DNA from: Bacillota bacterium
GTDB taxonomy: Bacteria; Bacillota; Clostridia; Peptostreptococcales; Anaerovoracaceae
Direction: 5' to 3'
Length of the DNA stretch: 64,000 nt
NCBI GenBank assembly: GCA_022793795.1
Contig: JAAWDM010000053.1
Coordinates: 1-64,000, forward strand
A program made the position numbers and the translations under genes. Under the pieces are notes generated by a model, which was not told the origin of the DNA, made no database searches, and worked only from the letters and a program-made list of their open reading frames with translations. Positions 41,048 through 49,574 of this stretch are shown here, piece by piece (positions within the stretch are counted from its first letter, which is position 1; every line of letters begins with the position of its first letter).

Positions 41048-42340
41048 ATGATACCATTATCTACTAAAATGAGGCCCCAGAGATTGGAAGATTTTGTGGG
41101 GCAGGACCATTTCATGTATCAGGGTTCCCTGTTCTATAATTCCATTAAAAACAAAACCTTTGATTCAGCCATTTTTTTTGGTCCATCGGGCACAGGCAAA
41201 ACGACGCTGGCTAGAATCATCGCAAAAGAAATGGATGGGGATTTTCACGAGATCAATGCCTCGACCACAGGCACCAAAGAATTAAAGGAGCTTTTGGAAC
41301 AGGCTAAGGTTCGGTTCTTTGGGTTGGAAAAACGAACGACGTATGTATATATCGATGAGTTTCATCGTTGGAATAAGCTACAGCAGGATTCTTTGTTAAG
41401 GGCGCTGGAAGAGGGTGTCATAAAATTCATCGGCAGCACCACAGAGAATCCCTACTTTGCTGTGAATAACGCCATCATAAGTAGGGTGAGAAACATATAT
41501 GAGTTTCACAGACTTACTCCAGAAAATCTGGTAACCATCGGTCGTCGCGCTTTGGATGACAGGGAGTTAGGCTTTGGTAGTTTACAGATCAAATATGATG
41601 AAGAAGCCCTCGCCGTTATGGCCCACTTGGCCAATGGCGACGCCAGAGTGATGCTGGACACCATTGGCTTTATTGTGGACAACCTGAGTGAAGGAGAAAC
41701 CATTACAAAAAGAATCGTATCAGAGGCCATGCAGCGAAAGATAGGATTTTACGATAAAGGAGACGATCGCTACAATCTGCTCTCCGCTTTACAAAAATCC
41801 ATCAGAGGAAGCGACCCGGATGCAGCCATTCACTATTTTTCCAGATTGATGGATGGGGGTGCAGATATTCAGATGGTAGGAAGGCGACTTCTTGTCATTG
41901 CCAGCGAGGATGTGGGTATGGCCTATCCTTCAGCCATATCCATCGTTACAGCATGCGTACAGGCAGCGCTTATGGTAGGACTTCCAGAGGCAGTTATCAA
42001 TTTGAGTCAGGCCGTTATTTTGCTGGCATCAGCGCCTAAATCCAATTCTGTGATTCTGGCTTATGAAGAAGCGCTTGGGGATTTGCACAATGAGAGAATT
42101 GACGATGTACCGCCCCATCTTAAGGATAGCCACTATGCCGGCGCAAAAAATATGGGATATGGGGCAACTTACAAATATCCTCATGCATATGGCGGCTATG
42201 TGAAGCAACAATATCTGCCTAATAATTTGTACTTAAAAAAGGTAAAATATTATCACCCAACTGAAAATGGTTCTGAAGCATCCTTTAAGAAATTCCTGGA
42301 GAGTTTGGAGAAACGGTATGAGAACGATAAAAAGAGCTGA
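41048..42340 (+). CDS. rarA: Replication-associated recombination protein RarA/MgsA
   Basis: The 430-residue AAA+ protein has F-F-G-P-S-G-T-G-K-T-T-L-A as Walker A (near residue 40), Y-I-D-E-F-H-R as Walker B, and I-G-S-T-T-E-N-P-Y-F as sensor 1, followed by the tetramer domain (S-I-R-G-S-D-P-D-A-A-I-H-Y). This is the standard RarA (MgsA/WRNIP1) family, which acts at stalled replication forks. Its 3' end overlaps the start of ispH-rpsA by 23 bases. Confidence 0.94.
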   Translation: MIPLSTKMRPQRLEDFVGQDHFMYQGSLFYNSIKNKTFDSAIFFGPSGTGKTTLARIIAKEMDGDFHEINASTTGTKELKELLEQAKVRFFGLEKRTTYVYIDEFHRWNKLQQDSLLRALEEGVIKFIGSTTENPYFAVNNAIISRVRNIYEFHRLTPENLVTIGRRALDDRELGFGSLQIKYDEEALAVMAHLANGDARVMLDTIGFIVDNLSEGETITKRIVSEAMQRKIGFYDKGDDRYNLLSALQKSIRGSDPDAAIHYFSRLMDGGADIQMVGRRLLVIASEDVGMAYPSAISIVTACVQAALMVGLPEAVINLSQAVILLASAPKSNSVILAYEEALGDLHNERIDDVPPHLKDSHYAGAKNMGYGATYKYPHAYGGYVKQQYLPNNLYLKKVKYYHPTENGSEASFKKFLESLEKRYENDKKS

Positions 42341-44270
42341 GAATTCTGGATTTTGCTTTGGAGTCAGACAAGCCCTTAACCGAACGGAGGAGCAACTTGC
42401 TATCAGCAATGGAAAAACCATTTATACCTGCGGGCCGCTGATTCACAATCGGTTTGTGACCGATGATTTGGAACGGCGAGGTGTAAAGATTATAGATGGT
42501 TTGTATCAGCTTGTAGAAGGGGATACGGTCATTGTACGCTCCCATGGAGAGCCAGAGCATTTTTTGGGGGAAGCAACCAGACGGGGAATTCACGTAGTAG
42601 ATGCTACATGTCCTTTTGTTGGTAAAATTCATTCTCTTGTGAATATGGCCCATGGACAAGGTTATCAAGTTGTTATCATAGGCGACAGAAGTCATCCCGA
42701 GGTTTTGGGAATCTCTGGATGGTGTCAGGATACCGCAATGATTGTGGCAACAGCACAGGAGGCTGCAGAAATTAAAGAGGACAACCTGTTTGTGGTCTGC
42801 CAGACCACCATTCGTAAGGAACTTTTAGATGAAATTGTAGATGTGTTTGAAAGTTTAGGAAAGAAGATGATTGTCCAAAATACTATCTGCCATGCCACAA
42901 GGGAGCGGCAAAACGGGTGTGTAAAATTAGCAGGTGAAAGCGAAGCCATGGTAATCATTGGGGGCAGAGATAGCTCAAATACGAGAAAACTCTTTGAAAT
43001 CTCAAAAAATTATTGCAAAAATAGCTATTTTGTCGAAAAAATAGAAGATTTACCATTGCAACAACTCTCAAAATATAATAAAATAGGAGTTGCAGCAGGT
43101 GCATCGACACCTGAATGCGTAATTAAGGAGGTTATTGCTACCATGAGTGAAAATATCACTGAAATGAACATGCAGGACTTAATGGAAGATATCGAAAAGT
43201 CATTAAGATTACCGCGAGTAGGCGAAACTGTTAACGGAAAGGTACACCAGGTTACTGACAAAGAGATCATCGTTAACATGGGATGCAAAAAGGATGGAAT
43301 TATTCCGAAAGAAGAAGTAACATTGGAAGGAGACCAGAAGCTAACAGATTTATTCAATGAAGGCGATGAGATTCAGGCAAAAGTAATCAAGACTGATGAC
43401 GGCGACGGCGGAATCTTACTTTCTAAGAAAAAATTGGAAGTCAACGAACACTGGGGTGAAATCGTTGAAGCTTTCGAAAATAAGTCGATTATCAACGTTA
43501 AGGTTGTAAAGCAGGTAAATGGTGGTGTAATCGCCGCTTATAAAGAAGTGACTGGCTTTATTCCTATGTCCCAGCTTTCCGACAGATTTGTTGAGAAGGC
43601 AGACGACTTTATGGGCCAGGATATGGACGTAAAGATTACCAGAGTAGATCAGAAGAGAAACAGAGCCGTGTTCTCCCACAAAGTTGTTATGGCTGAAGAA
43701 AAGCAGAAGAAGATGGAAGCAATCTGGAACAGTCTGAATGTTGACGATGTTGTAGAAGGAACTGTTATGAGATTTACCGACTACGGCGCTTTCATTGATC
43801 TGGGCGGAATTGACGGACTTTTGCATATTTCTGAAATTTCCTGGGGTAAGTTGAGACATCCGCAGGAAGTATTGCAGATCGGCGATACTGTAAAGGTTAA
43901 GATCTTATCCATGAATCAGGAAAAGGGCAAGATTTCTTTAGGTCTGAAACAGACTCAGCCAGAGCCATGGTCTATCATCAATGAAAAGTATCAGGCTGGC
44001 GAAATCGTAGAAGGTAGAGTGGTACAGATTAAAGAATACGGTGCATTTATCGAATTGGAACCAGGTCTGGACGGACTGGTACATATCTCTGAAGTTGCTA
44101 ACAAGAGAGTGACCAACATCGCCGAGGAACTGGAAATCGGACAAACCGTTGCCGCCAAGATTTTGGAAATCGATACGGAAAGAAAGAGAATCAGTCTGAG
44201 TATCAAACAGGCCATGGACACAGATGAACCGATGGATGATGCCGACGATTATCAGGATGATGAAGAATAA
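42318..44270 (+). CDS. ispH: IspH-ribosomal protein S1 fusion
   Basis: I use ATG 42318 (650 residues) because M-R-T-I-K-R-A-E-N-S-G-F-C-F-G-V is the usual IspH start. Residues 1-280 are 4-hydroxy-3-methylbut-2-enyl diphosphate reductase, the last MEP-pathway step, with the three Fe-S cysteines Cys13, Cys98 (D-A-T-C-P-F) and Cys191 (N-T-I-C-H-A-T). Residues 300-640 contain about four S1 RNA-binding domains, of which the last two are closest to consensus (G-A-F-I-D-L-G-G-I-D-G-L-L-H-I-S-E). Such IspH-S1 fusions are found across Clostridia. The S1 part joins the ribosome; the reason for the fusion is unknown. Confidence 0.94.
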   Translation: MRTIKRAENSGFCFGVRQALNRTEEQLAISNGKTIYTCGPLIHNRFVTDDLERRGVKIIDGLYQLVEGDTVIVRSHGEPEHFLGEATRRGIHVVDATCPFVGKIHSLVNMAHGQGYQVVIIGDRSHPEVLGISGWCQDTAMIVATAQEAAEIKEDNLFVVCQTTIRKELLDEIVDVFESLGKKMIVQNTICHATRERQNGCVKLAGESEAMVIIGGRDSSNTRKLFEISKNYCKNSYFVEKIEDLPLQQLSKYNKIGVAAGASTPECVIKEVIATMSENITEMNMQDLMEDIEKSLRLPRVGETVNGKVHQVTDKEIIVNMGCKKDGIIPKEEVTLEGDQKLTDLFNEGDEIQAKVIKTDDGDGGILLSKKKLEVNEHWGEIVEAFENKSIINVKVVKQVNGGVIAAYKEVTGFIPMSQLSDRFVEKADDFMGQDMDVKITRVDQKRNRAVFSHKVVMAEEKQKKMEAIWNSLNVDDVVEGTVMRFTDYGAFIDLGGIDGLLHISEISWGKLRHPQEVLQIGDTVKVKILSMNQEKGKISLGLKQTQPEPWSIINEKYQAGEIVEGRVVQIKEYGAFIELEPGLDGLVHISEVANKRVTNIAEELEIGQTVAAKILEIDTERKRISLSIKQAMDTDEPMDDADDYQDDEE

Positions 44271-44315
44271 AAATTTCAAAAGTCAAACATTAAAAATGCA
44301 ATAGGAAAACAATTG

Positions 44316-44365
44316 AAAGGGCGGTACGTCTTACTGAAAATAATCCTTAAGACGACGCCCTTTTT
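44316..44365 (+). terminator. Rho-independent terminator of ispH-rpsA
   Basis: AAAGGGCG pairs with CGCCCTTT and an inner GTCTTA pairs with TAAGAC, followed by a T-run. The long stem ends the rarA-ispH transcript. Confidence 0.85.
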
Positions 44366-44381
44366 GTATATTTTAATCAAT

Positions 44382-44410
44382 TTGCAGCAAACTAATTCTG
44401 TAACTATAGT
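44382..44410 (+). promoter_or_regulatory. Promoter of the acidic lipoprotein gene
   Basis: TTGCAG (44382-44387) and TATAGT (44405-44410) with a 17-bp spacer, about 70 bp ahead of the ATG at 44482. Confidence 0.6.
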
Positions 44411-44481
44411 GATTCTGTCGTTATAAAGAATTTTAATCTTTATGGGCAAAAATGCTTAGAAACCAGAAAGGAGAAAATATC

Positions 44482-44814
44482 ATGAAAAGAAAATTTGCTG
44501 CAATAATCATGGTACTGTTGTTGGCATTTTCCATGTTTGTTATGACCGGTTGCTCGGATGATGGTGTGGATGACAATCTAAATCAGACGCCAACAGAGGA
44601 TGACAATATGGATGACCAGGATTTAAACAATAATGATACGAACAATGATGGCAAGAATGATACCGATCAGGATCAAAATGGCACATTGGGAGACGATCTA
44701 AAAGATGATGCGGATGACCTGGGAGACGACATAAAAGATGGTGCAGAAGATGTCAAAGATGACGTTGAGGATATGCTGGATGGCGACGATATGCCAGATA
44801 AGAAAGTAGACTAA
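44482..44814 (+). CDS. Small Asp-rich lipoprotein
   Basis: ATG 44482 has AAAGGAG upstream and gives 110 residues. Residues 1-20 are a lipoprotein signal with the lipobox V-M-T-G-C; the mature part is almost entirely Asp, Asn, Gly and Lys repeats of the D-D-x-x-D-D type and is probably unstructured. No domain is recognised. Strong negative charge suggests cation binding at the membrane surface, which is only a guess. It has its own promoter and a bidirectional terminator. Confidence 0.8.
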   Translation: MKRKFAAIIMVLLLAFSMFVMTGCSDDGVDDNLNQTPTEDDNMDDQDLNNNDTNNDGKNDTDQDQNGTLGDDLKDDADDLGDDIKDGAEDVKDDVEDMLDGDDMPDKKVD

Positions 44815-44867
44815 AGGACTCCAGCAATTCTAATGACCATTATCCGTTAAAACCAAAAACTCATGAA

Positions 44868-44927
44868 AAAACTGACACAAAAAGGTGAAGCCCATTGACA
44901 GGACAGACACCGAGTTGTGTCAGTTTT
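44868..44927. terminator. Bidirectional terminator between convergent genes
   Basis: AAAACTGACACAA (44868-44880) and TTGTGTCAGTTTT (44915-44927) form a perfect 13-bp stem with A- and T-runs on the outer sides. It serves the lipoprotein gene on the plus strand and the exchanger gene on the minus strand. Confidence 0.8.
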
Positions 44928-44934
44928 GTTTTCA

Positions 44935-45960
44935 TTACATTACAAACTGTACGATACAAAACGCTGCGTAGGTGCAAAGGAGAATTACGCCCTGGAAACG
45001 ATACAGCTTTCCGCGGAACATGGCTGGCATGGTGAGAAACAACATGACGAAAAGCATAACCGGAATTTCGAGAATCAGTGAAGCGTTATAATCTCCAATG
45101 GTGGAACTCTGTGGAACATCAAATGGAGCTAAGGAAGCGGAAACGCCGCTGACCAGTACCAGATTAAACAGGTTGGCGCCAATGATGTTTCCAATGGATA
45201 GGGCGCCATGTCCCTTCATCAAAGAAGTGACTGCAGTTACCAACTCCGGCAGGGAAGTGCCTAGGGCCACAAAGGTGAGTCCAATAACAGATTCCGGCAC
45301 ATGAAGGGCTCGGGCAATGAGGATGCCGTTGTCCACCAATAGATTTGCACCAACTGCAATGAGAGCAGCGCCGATGACCAAAAGGAGCACATCTTTGCCT
45401 GTAGAGTTTTTTTCTGTATCATTGTTTCCAGCAGCAGATTCCGCTTCAGAGGCGGCAATGGTCTGCTCCTCAATGTGGGCTTCCAGAGGCGTATCCTTAC
45501 CTCCAGGATTATGACCCATCTGCAAGACGGTGAGTATCATGTAGATTAAAAAGATTGCCAACAGCATGATGCCAGTACTGCGGCCAAAGTGTCCCTGTAC
45601 ATATGCAGTAAAGCAATAGAGCGCTGCAGCTAGGAAGAAAAACATGACTGGTGTTCGAAGGTTTTTTCGTTCCACCGTAGCAGGTTTCACGGCAATGGAA
45701 ATAGCAGCGATAAATGCAGTATTGCAGATGATGGAACCGATAGCATTGCCATAGGCGATTTCACCGTGACCACTTAGAGCAGAGGTGGCGGAAACCATTA
45801 CCTCAGGCAGAGTTGTGCCAATAGAAACCACAGTAGCGCCGATTAAAAGGTCGGGTATATGAAAACGGTGAGCGATGCCTGTAGCGCCGTCTACAAACCA
45901 ATCTCCACCCTTTATGAGTAAAATAAGTCCCAATATAAATAGTAAAACTGTTATTGTCAT
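44935..45960 (-). CDS. Na+/Ca2+ exchanger family protein (YrbG/CaCA)
   Basis: With the start at 45960 (AGGAGG nine bases upstream on the minus strand) the protein has 341 residues and about ten membrane helices in two inverted repeats. Each repeat has the exchanger alpha motif: S-I-G-T-T-L-P-E and A-L-G-T-S-L-P-E, with G-N-A-I-G-S and G-N-I-I-G-A-N afterwards. A cytoplasmic loop (residues 150-185) separates the halves. It most likely exchanges Ca2+ against Na+ or K+. It has its own promoter with a 17-bp palindrome over the start point. Confidence 0.92.
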   Translation of the reverse strand: MTITVLLFILGLILLIKGGDWFVDGATGIAHRFHIPDLLIGATVVSIGTTLPEVMVSATSALSGHGEIAYGNAIGSIICNTAFIAAISIAVKPATVERKNLRTPVMFFFLAAALYCFTAYVQGHFGRSTGIMLLAIFLIYMILTVLQMGHNPGGKDTPLEAHIEEQTIAASEAESAAGNNDTEKNSTGKDVLLLVIGAALIAVGANLLVDNGILIARALHVPESVIGLTFVALGTSLPELVTAVTSLMKGHGALSIGNIIGANLFNLVLVSGVSASLAPFDVPQSSTIGDYNASLILEIPVMLFVMLFLTMPAMFRGKLYRFQGVILLCTYAAFCIVQFVM

Positions 45961-45975
45961 GATGTAAAAACCTCC

Positions 45976-45992
45976 TATATAGTAACTATATA
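45976..45992. promoter_or_regulatory. 17-bp palindrome at the exchanger gene start point
   Basis: TATATAGT-A-ACTATATA is a perfect 8-1-8 dyad that lies just downstream of the predicted -10 box and directly before the ribosome binding site of the exchanger gene. It may be an operator. Confidence 0.45.
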
Positions 45993-46020
45993 ATTTAACA
46001 GGGTTGCATAATTTTGTCAA
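45992..46020 (-). promoter_or_regulatory. Promoter of the exchanger gene
   Basis: On the minus strand, TTGACA (46020-46015), 17 bp, TAAATT (45997-45992). The -35 box is a full consensus match. Confidence 0.65.
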
Positions 46021-46060
46021 TTCATAGACATGTATTTTTTTTGTATTTAGGGGGGTATAT

Positions 46061-46468
46061 CTAGTCGCTGAAATTTGAGATTTGATAGATGATATGACCG
46101 ATTTCTGCAGTAAATATTTTTTTTCGTGCCAAGTCTTTTAGGGTAAACATGCCTATCAGTCTGTCGTTTTCCACCACAGGCAGCCTCCGAATCCCATGGT
46201 CGGAGAATTTAAGAGCTGCATCATGAATATTTTCTCTGGAAGAAACCATAATGATATCCTTCGTCATGATATCTGATGCATATTTTCCATATCCCTGTCT
46301 GACAATGATGTCCCTGTCAGTAATCAAGCCTAAAAGATGGTGTTGATTGTCACACACAGGAACAATTCCCACATTTTCAGAGCGCATGATCTCTGCTGCT
46401 AATTCTACTGGGTCTGTTGGTTTCACTGTACGCAAATTGGTACTCATAAGATCCTTCACTGTGGTCAT
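46061..46468 (-). CDS. Two-CBS-domain protein
   Basis: The 135-residue protein consists of two CBS motifs (V-K-D-L-M-S-T-N-L-R-T-V, residues 4-60; A-S-D-I-M-T-K-D-I, residues 70-125), with the usual I-T-D-R-D-I-I and F-T-L-K-D-L-A ends. CBS pairs bind adenine nucleotides and often regulate ion transporters. It lies downstream of the Trk potassium genes and upstream of a cation exchanger, behind a hairpin, so a link with potassium transport is plausible. It resembles YhcV/YlbB-type proteins. Confidence 0.9.
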   Translation of the reverse strand: MTTVKDLMSTNLRTVKPTDPVELAAEIMRSENVGIVPVCDNQHHLLGLITDRDIIVRQGYGKYASDIMTKDIIMVSSRENIHDAALKFSDHGIRRLPVVENDRLIGMFTLKDLARKKIFTAEIGHIIYQISNFSD

Positions 46469-46499
46469 CCTGGTTCCTCCTTCACACTCCTAGCGCTAT

Positions 46500-46542
46500 A
46501 AAATACAGGCTAAGACTTTTTCTAGTCCATAACCTGTATTTT
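46500..46542 (-). terminator. Hairpin after the second trkH gene
   Basis: AAAATACAGG and CCTGTATTTT form a 10-bp outer stem with additional inner pairs (GACT/AGTC). It lies between the trkH stop and the CBS gene and probably acts as a terminator, although the T-run is short. Confidence 0.55.
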
Positions 46543-46604
46543 GCCCGAGATAGGAGAATTTATAAGGTAGTTGTAAAGCCATATAGTACGCTAGAGATCT
46601 TAAA

Positions 46605-48077
46605 CTATAGGGTTTTCGCCTTATCAGGCTGCCAGAAACTTCTGGTAAAGAGTAAGATGATGGCGTACATTTCTAATCTGCCAGCAATCATCAGGACTGT
46701 GAGAACCAGCTGTGAGAAGCCATTCCACATACCAAAATAGCCGGATGCGCCCACATCTCCAAGGGCCATGCCTGTGTTGGAAAAGATGCCTACTGCCGTG
46801 GATATGGTAGTTTCCATATCCAGATTATTCAGAGAAAGCAATAGTGTTCCTCCGATCAGAACGCCAAAATAGAGAAGGATGTGCATGGTAATGGAAGACG
46901 CCGTTGCAGCTGGCAGCGGTTTACCCTCCAGCATAATCGGCTTTACAGAATGAGGATGGATGCGTCTAAAAAATCCACGGCGAATCAGCTTTATCAGCAC
47001 CAGCACACGGATTACCTTCAAAGAACCAGTGGTGGAAGCTGAACAGCCGCCGACCAGCATGAGTAATAATAAAACGGCCTGGGTAAAGGACGGCCAGTTA
47101 GTATAGTCGCACACATAGTAACCGGAGGTGGAAATCACCGATATGACTTGGCATAGACCGTCTTTGACAGCTTGCCATAGACTGGAATAGGAACCAGACA
47201 ATTTCAATACGGCGGCAATCAATAGGGTAGCCATGGCAATAATAGCGAAAAATCCTTTCATCTCCATATTGCGAAAGGCCTCTTTCCATTTTTTCTTTAG
47301 AATCATGTAGTAAAGCAAGTAGCTTAGAGAAGATAAAACGGTAAAAATCAGAATCACAAAACGAGAGTAGTTTGCGTTTATCATCTCCAGATTTTCGTTT
47401 GTAACGATGAGTCCGCCGGTACTGATACTGCTTAAGGTGGCAGTCAGCGCGTTGAACCAATCCATAGGTCCAAGGAACAAAAGAACATACTCTGCCGCGG
47501 TAAAAAACATATAAATGGCGTAAAGATATTTTCCCGTATCGGAAATTTTAGCGCCAATTTTTTCGAAGGTAGGGCCAGGCGCTTCTGCAGAAGCAATGGA
47601 TTGTCCGCCAACTCCAAGAAGAGGAAAGATGGAGATGACTAGAATCAGGATTCCCATACCGCCTAGCCAGTGGCATACAGACCGCCAAAGCTGAAGGGCA
47701 TGAGGCATCAGATTAGTGTCCAATACCGTACAGCCTGTGGTAGTAAATCCAGCCACTGATTCAAAAAAGGAGCCAATAAAAGTAAAGCCACAGCCACTGA
47801 AATAGAAGGGGAACATACCGATAATAGAACAGTATACCCAGCTTAAAGATGCGATGAGAAAGCTCTCTTGCATTTTCAATTTCGTCTTATTGAATTTTAG
47901 TCGTGTCACAATCAAAAGACCTACAAAGATACAGACAATACTGGTAATAAGCAGCGGATAATAGGTAGTCCACTCACCATATAGCATGGCCGTAAAGATG
48001 CATGGAATCATGGCAAAACCTTCTATTAGTGTCAGCAAGCCAACCATTTTCATAATGACCGGATAATTTAAATGCAT
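46605..48077 (-). CDS. TrkH-family potassium channel subunit, copy 2
   Basis: The 490-residue membrane protein has the TrkH/KtrB layout with four selectivity loops: T-T-G-C-T (near residue 110), S-T-G-G-L (about 219), S-T-S-G-Y (about 315) and a fourth S-N-T-G-M. Each has the central Gly of a potassium filter. It is one of two tandem trkH genes that share a TrkA gene. The pair are divergent paralogues and may differ in ion preference or affinity. The gap to the first copy is 15 bp. Confidence 0.92.
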   Translation of the reverse strand: MHLNYPVIMKMVGLLTLIEGFAMIPCIFTAMLYGEWTTYYPLLITSIVCIFVGLLIVTRLKFNKTKLKMQESFLIASLSWVYCSIIGMFPFYFSGCGFTFIGSFFESVAGFTTTGCTVLDTNLMPHALQLWRSVCHWLGGMGILILVISIFPLLGVGGQSIASAEAPGPTFEKIGAKISDTGKYLYAIYMFFTAAEYVLLFLGPMDWFNALTATLSSISTGGLIVTNENLEMINANYSRFVILIFTVLSSLSYLLYYMILKKKWKEAFRNMEMKGFFAIIAMATLLIAAVLKLSGSYSSLWQAVKDGLCQVISVISTSGYYVCDYTNWPSFTQAVLLLLMLVGGCSASTTGSLKVIRVLVLIKLIRRGFFRRIHPHSVKPIMLEGKPLPAATASSITMHILLYFGVLIGGTLLLSLNNLDMETTISTAVGIFSNTGMALGDVGASGYFGMWNGFSQLVLTVLMIAGRLEMYAIILLFTRSFWQPDKAKTL

Positions 48078-48092
48078 AGTAAACTCCTTTAT

Positions 48093-49562
48093 TTAATGAG
48101 TTCTATTGGAATTCCAATAATATTTGGAAAACAGCACCAACATGGTAAAGAGCTCCAGTCTGCCAAAGAGCATAAGGAAGGAACAGACTAACTTTGCTCC
48201 ACCTGACATGACAGAAAAATTCATGGTTGGGCCGAAGGTCTCAAATCCAGGTCCAATATTTCCCAGACAAGTAGCTGCTGCCGAAAAGCTGGACATGAAA
48301 TCAAATCCATCCAACGAAATCATCAAAAATCCTACTGCAAGTAAGAGCAGATAGGTAAATATGAAATTAGTGATATGGATCACCACATTATTGGAAAGTT
48401 CTCTGCGATTAAACATGACCTGAGCAATGCGATGGGGATGGAGCTTGATGGAGATTCCTCGGCGTACCAACTTCATGGAAATCAGAATACGAACGCATTT
48501 GATACCACCGCTGGTGGAGGAGGAACAACCTCCGATGAAGAACAGGGTAAACAGCGCCATCTTGGCAAAGGTAGGCCATAGATTGAAATCGTCAGTCATA
48601 TAGCCGGTAGTGGTCAAAACTGAGACTACCTGGAAAACCGTATCACGGAAGGTTTCTCCTATTCCCCCAGCATAGTCATATGCCATCAGACAGAGAAAAA
48701 TCCCTAAGCTGGCAATACCAATCACCGAAAAATAAAACCGGGATTCATCGTCTTTGAATATTCTGCGGAGACCGTCTCTGCGGGTCATATAGAATAAATT
48801 GAAGTTAACGCCAGCTAAAATCATAAACAGAATGATGACCCATTCTACATAAGGGCTGTTAAAATGACCAATGCTATCGTTATAACAAGAAAAACCGCCG
48901 GTTCCTACAGTGCCGAAGGTGTGGAGAACTGCATCGTACCAAGAGAGACCTCCTAGTTTTAACAGCAGAGTTTCTGTTACAGTCATGATAATGTAAATTA
49001 GATACAGATCCTTGGCCGTATCAGAGAATTTAGCTGTAATCTTATCCTTGGTAGGACCAGGGGTTTCTGCATTAGCTACCACCTGTCCGCTGATTCCCAA
49101 GGTAGGCAGCAGCGCCATGATGAATACTAAAATACCCATACCGCCTAGCCAGTGGGCTTCTGAACGCCAGAATAGGATAGAGCGGGGAAGGGATTCTATA
49201 TCGGTGAGAATTGAAGCGCCTGTGGTAGTAAAGCCAGAGCAGGACTCAAAAAAAGCATCGATGTAGTTTGGAATCGCCCCAGAAAGGAACATGGGAAGAG
49301 CCCCTAAAAGAGAGGAGAGTATCCAACTTAACGATACAACAAGAAACCCGTCTCTGGCCTTAATCTTGGACGGAGAAGGGTTTACAAATTTTATAATAAT
49401 AAGACCTGCGATCAAGCAAGGCATGATGACCATGAAAAAAGCTGATGCAGCATCTCTTTCGTTCATAGACAAAGCCATGATAAATGGAAAAGACATAGCG
49501 ATAACCAAAACGAAAAGCAAGTAGCCTTCAATTCTGATTAAATCCCGCAGCCGATTGCTCAT
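48093..49562 (-). CDS. trkH: TrkH-family potassium channel subunit, copy 1
   Basis: The 489-residue protein has the same four-loop layout: F-T-T-T-G-A, V-G-T-G-G-F, T-T-T-G-Y-M and L-G-N-I-G-P. The second and fourth loops differ slightly from those of copy 2. It follows trkA with a 12-bp gap and a GGAGG ribosome binding site, so trkA-trkH-trkH are one transcription unit on the minus strand. TrkH forms the membrane channel and TrkA gates it. Confidence 0.92.
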   Translation of the reverse strand: MSNRLRDLIRIEGYLLFVLVIAMSFPFIMALSMNERDAASAFFMVIMPCLIAGLIIIKFVNPSPSKIKARDGFLVVSLSWILSSLLGALPMFLSGAIPNYIDAFFESCSGFTTTGASILTDIESLPRSILFWRSEAHWLGGMGILVFIMALLPTLGISGQVVANAETPGPTKDKITAKFSDTAKDLYLIYIIMTVTETLLLKLGGLSWYDAVLHTFGTVGTGGFSCYNDSIGHFNSPYVEWVIILFMILAGVNFNLFYMTRRDGLRRIFKDDESRFYFSVIGIASLGIFLCLMAYDYAGGIGETFRDTVFQVVSVLTTTGYMTDDFNLWPTFAKMALFTLFFIGGCSSSTSGGIKCVRILISMKLVRRGISIKLHPHRIAQVMFNRRELSNNVVIHITNFIFTYLLLLAVGFLMISLDGFDFMSSFSAAATCLGNIGPGFETFGPTMNFSVMSGGAKLVCSFLMLFGRLELFTMLVLFSKYYWNSNRTH

Positions 49563-49574
49563 TTCATATCCTCC

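Noticed and set aside
42267-42317. Upstream start for ispH-rpsA
   Set aside because: It lies within rarA and would add residues not seen in IspH proteins.
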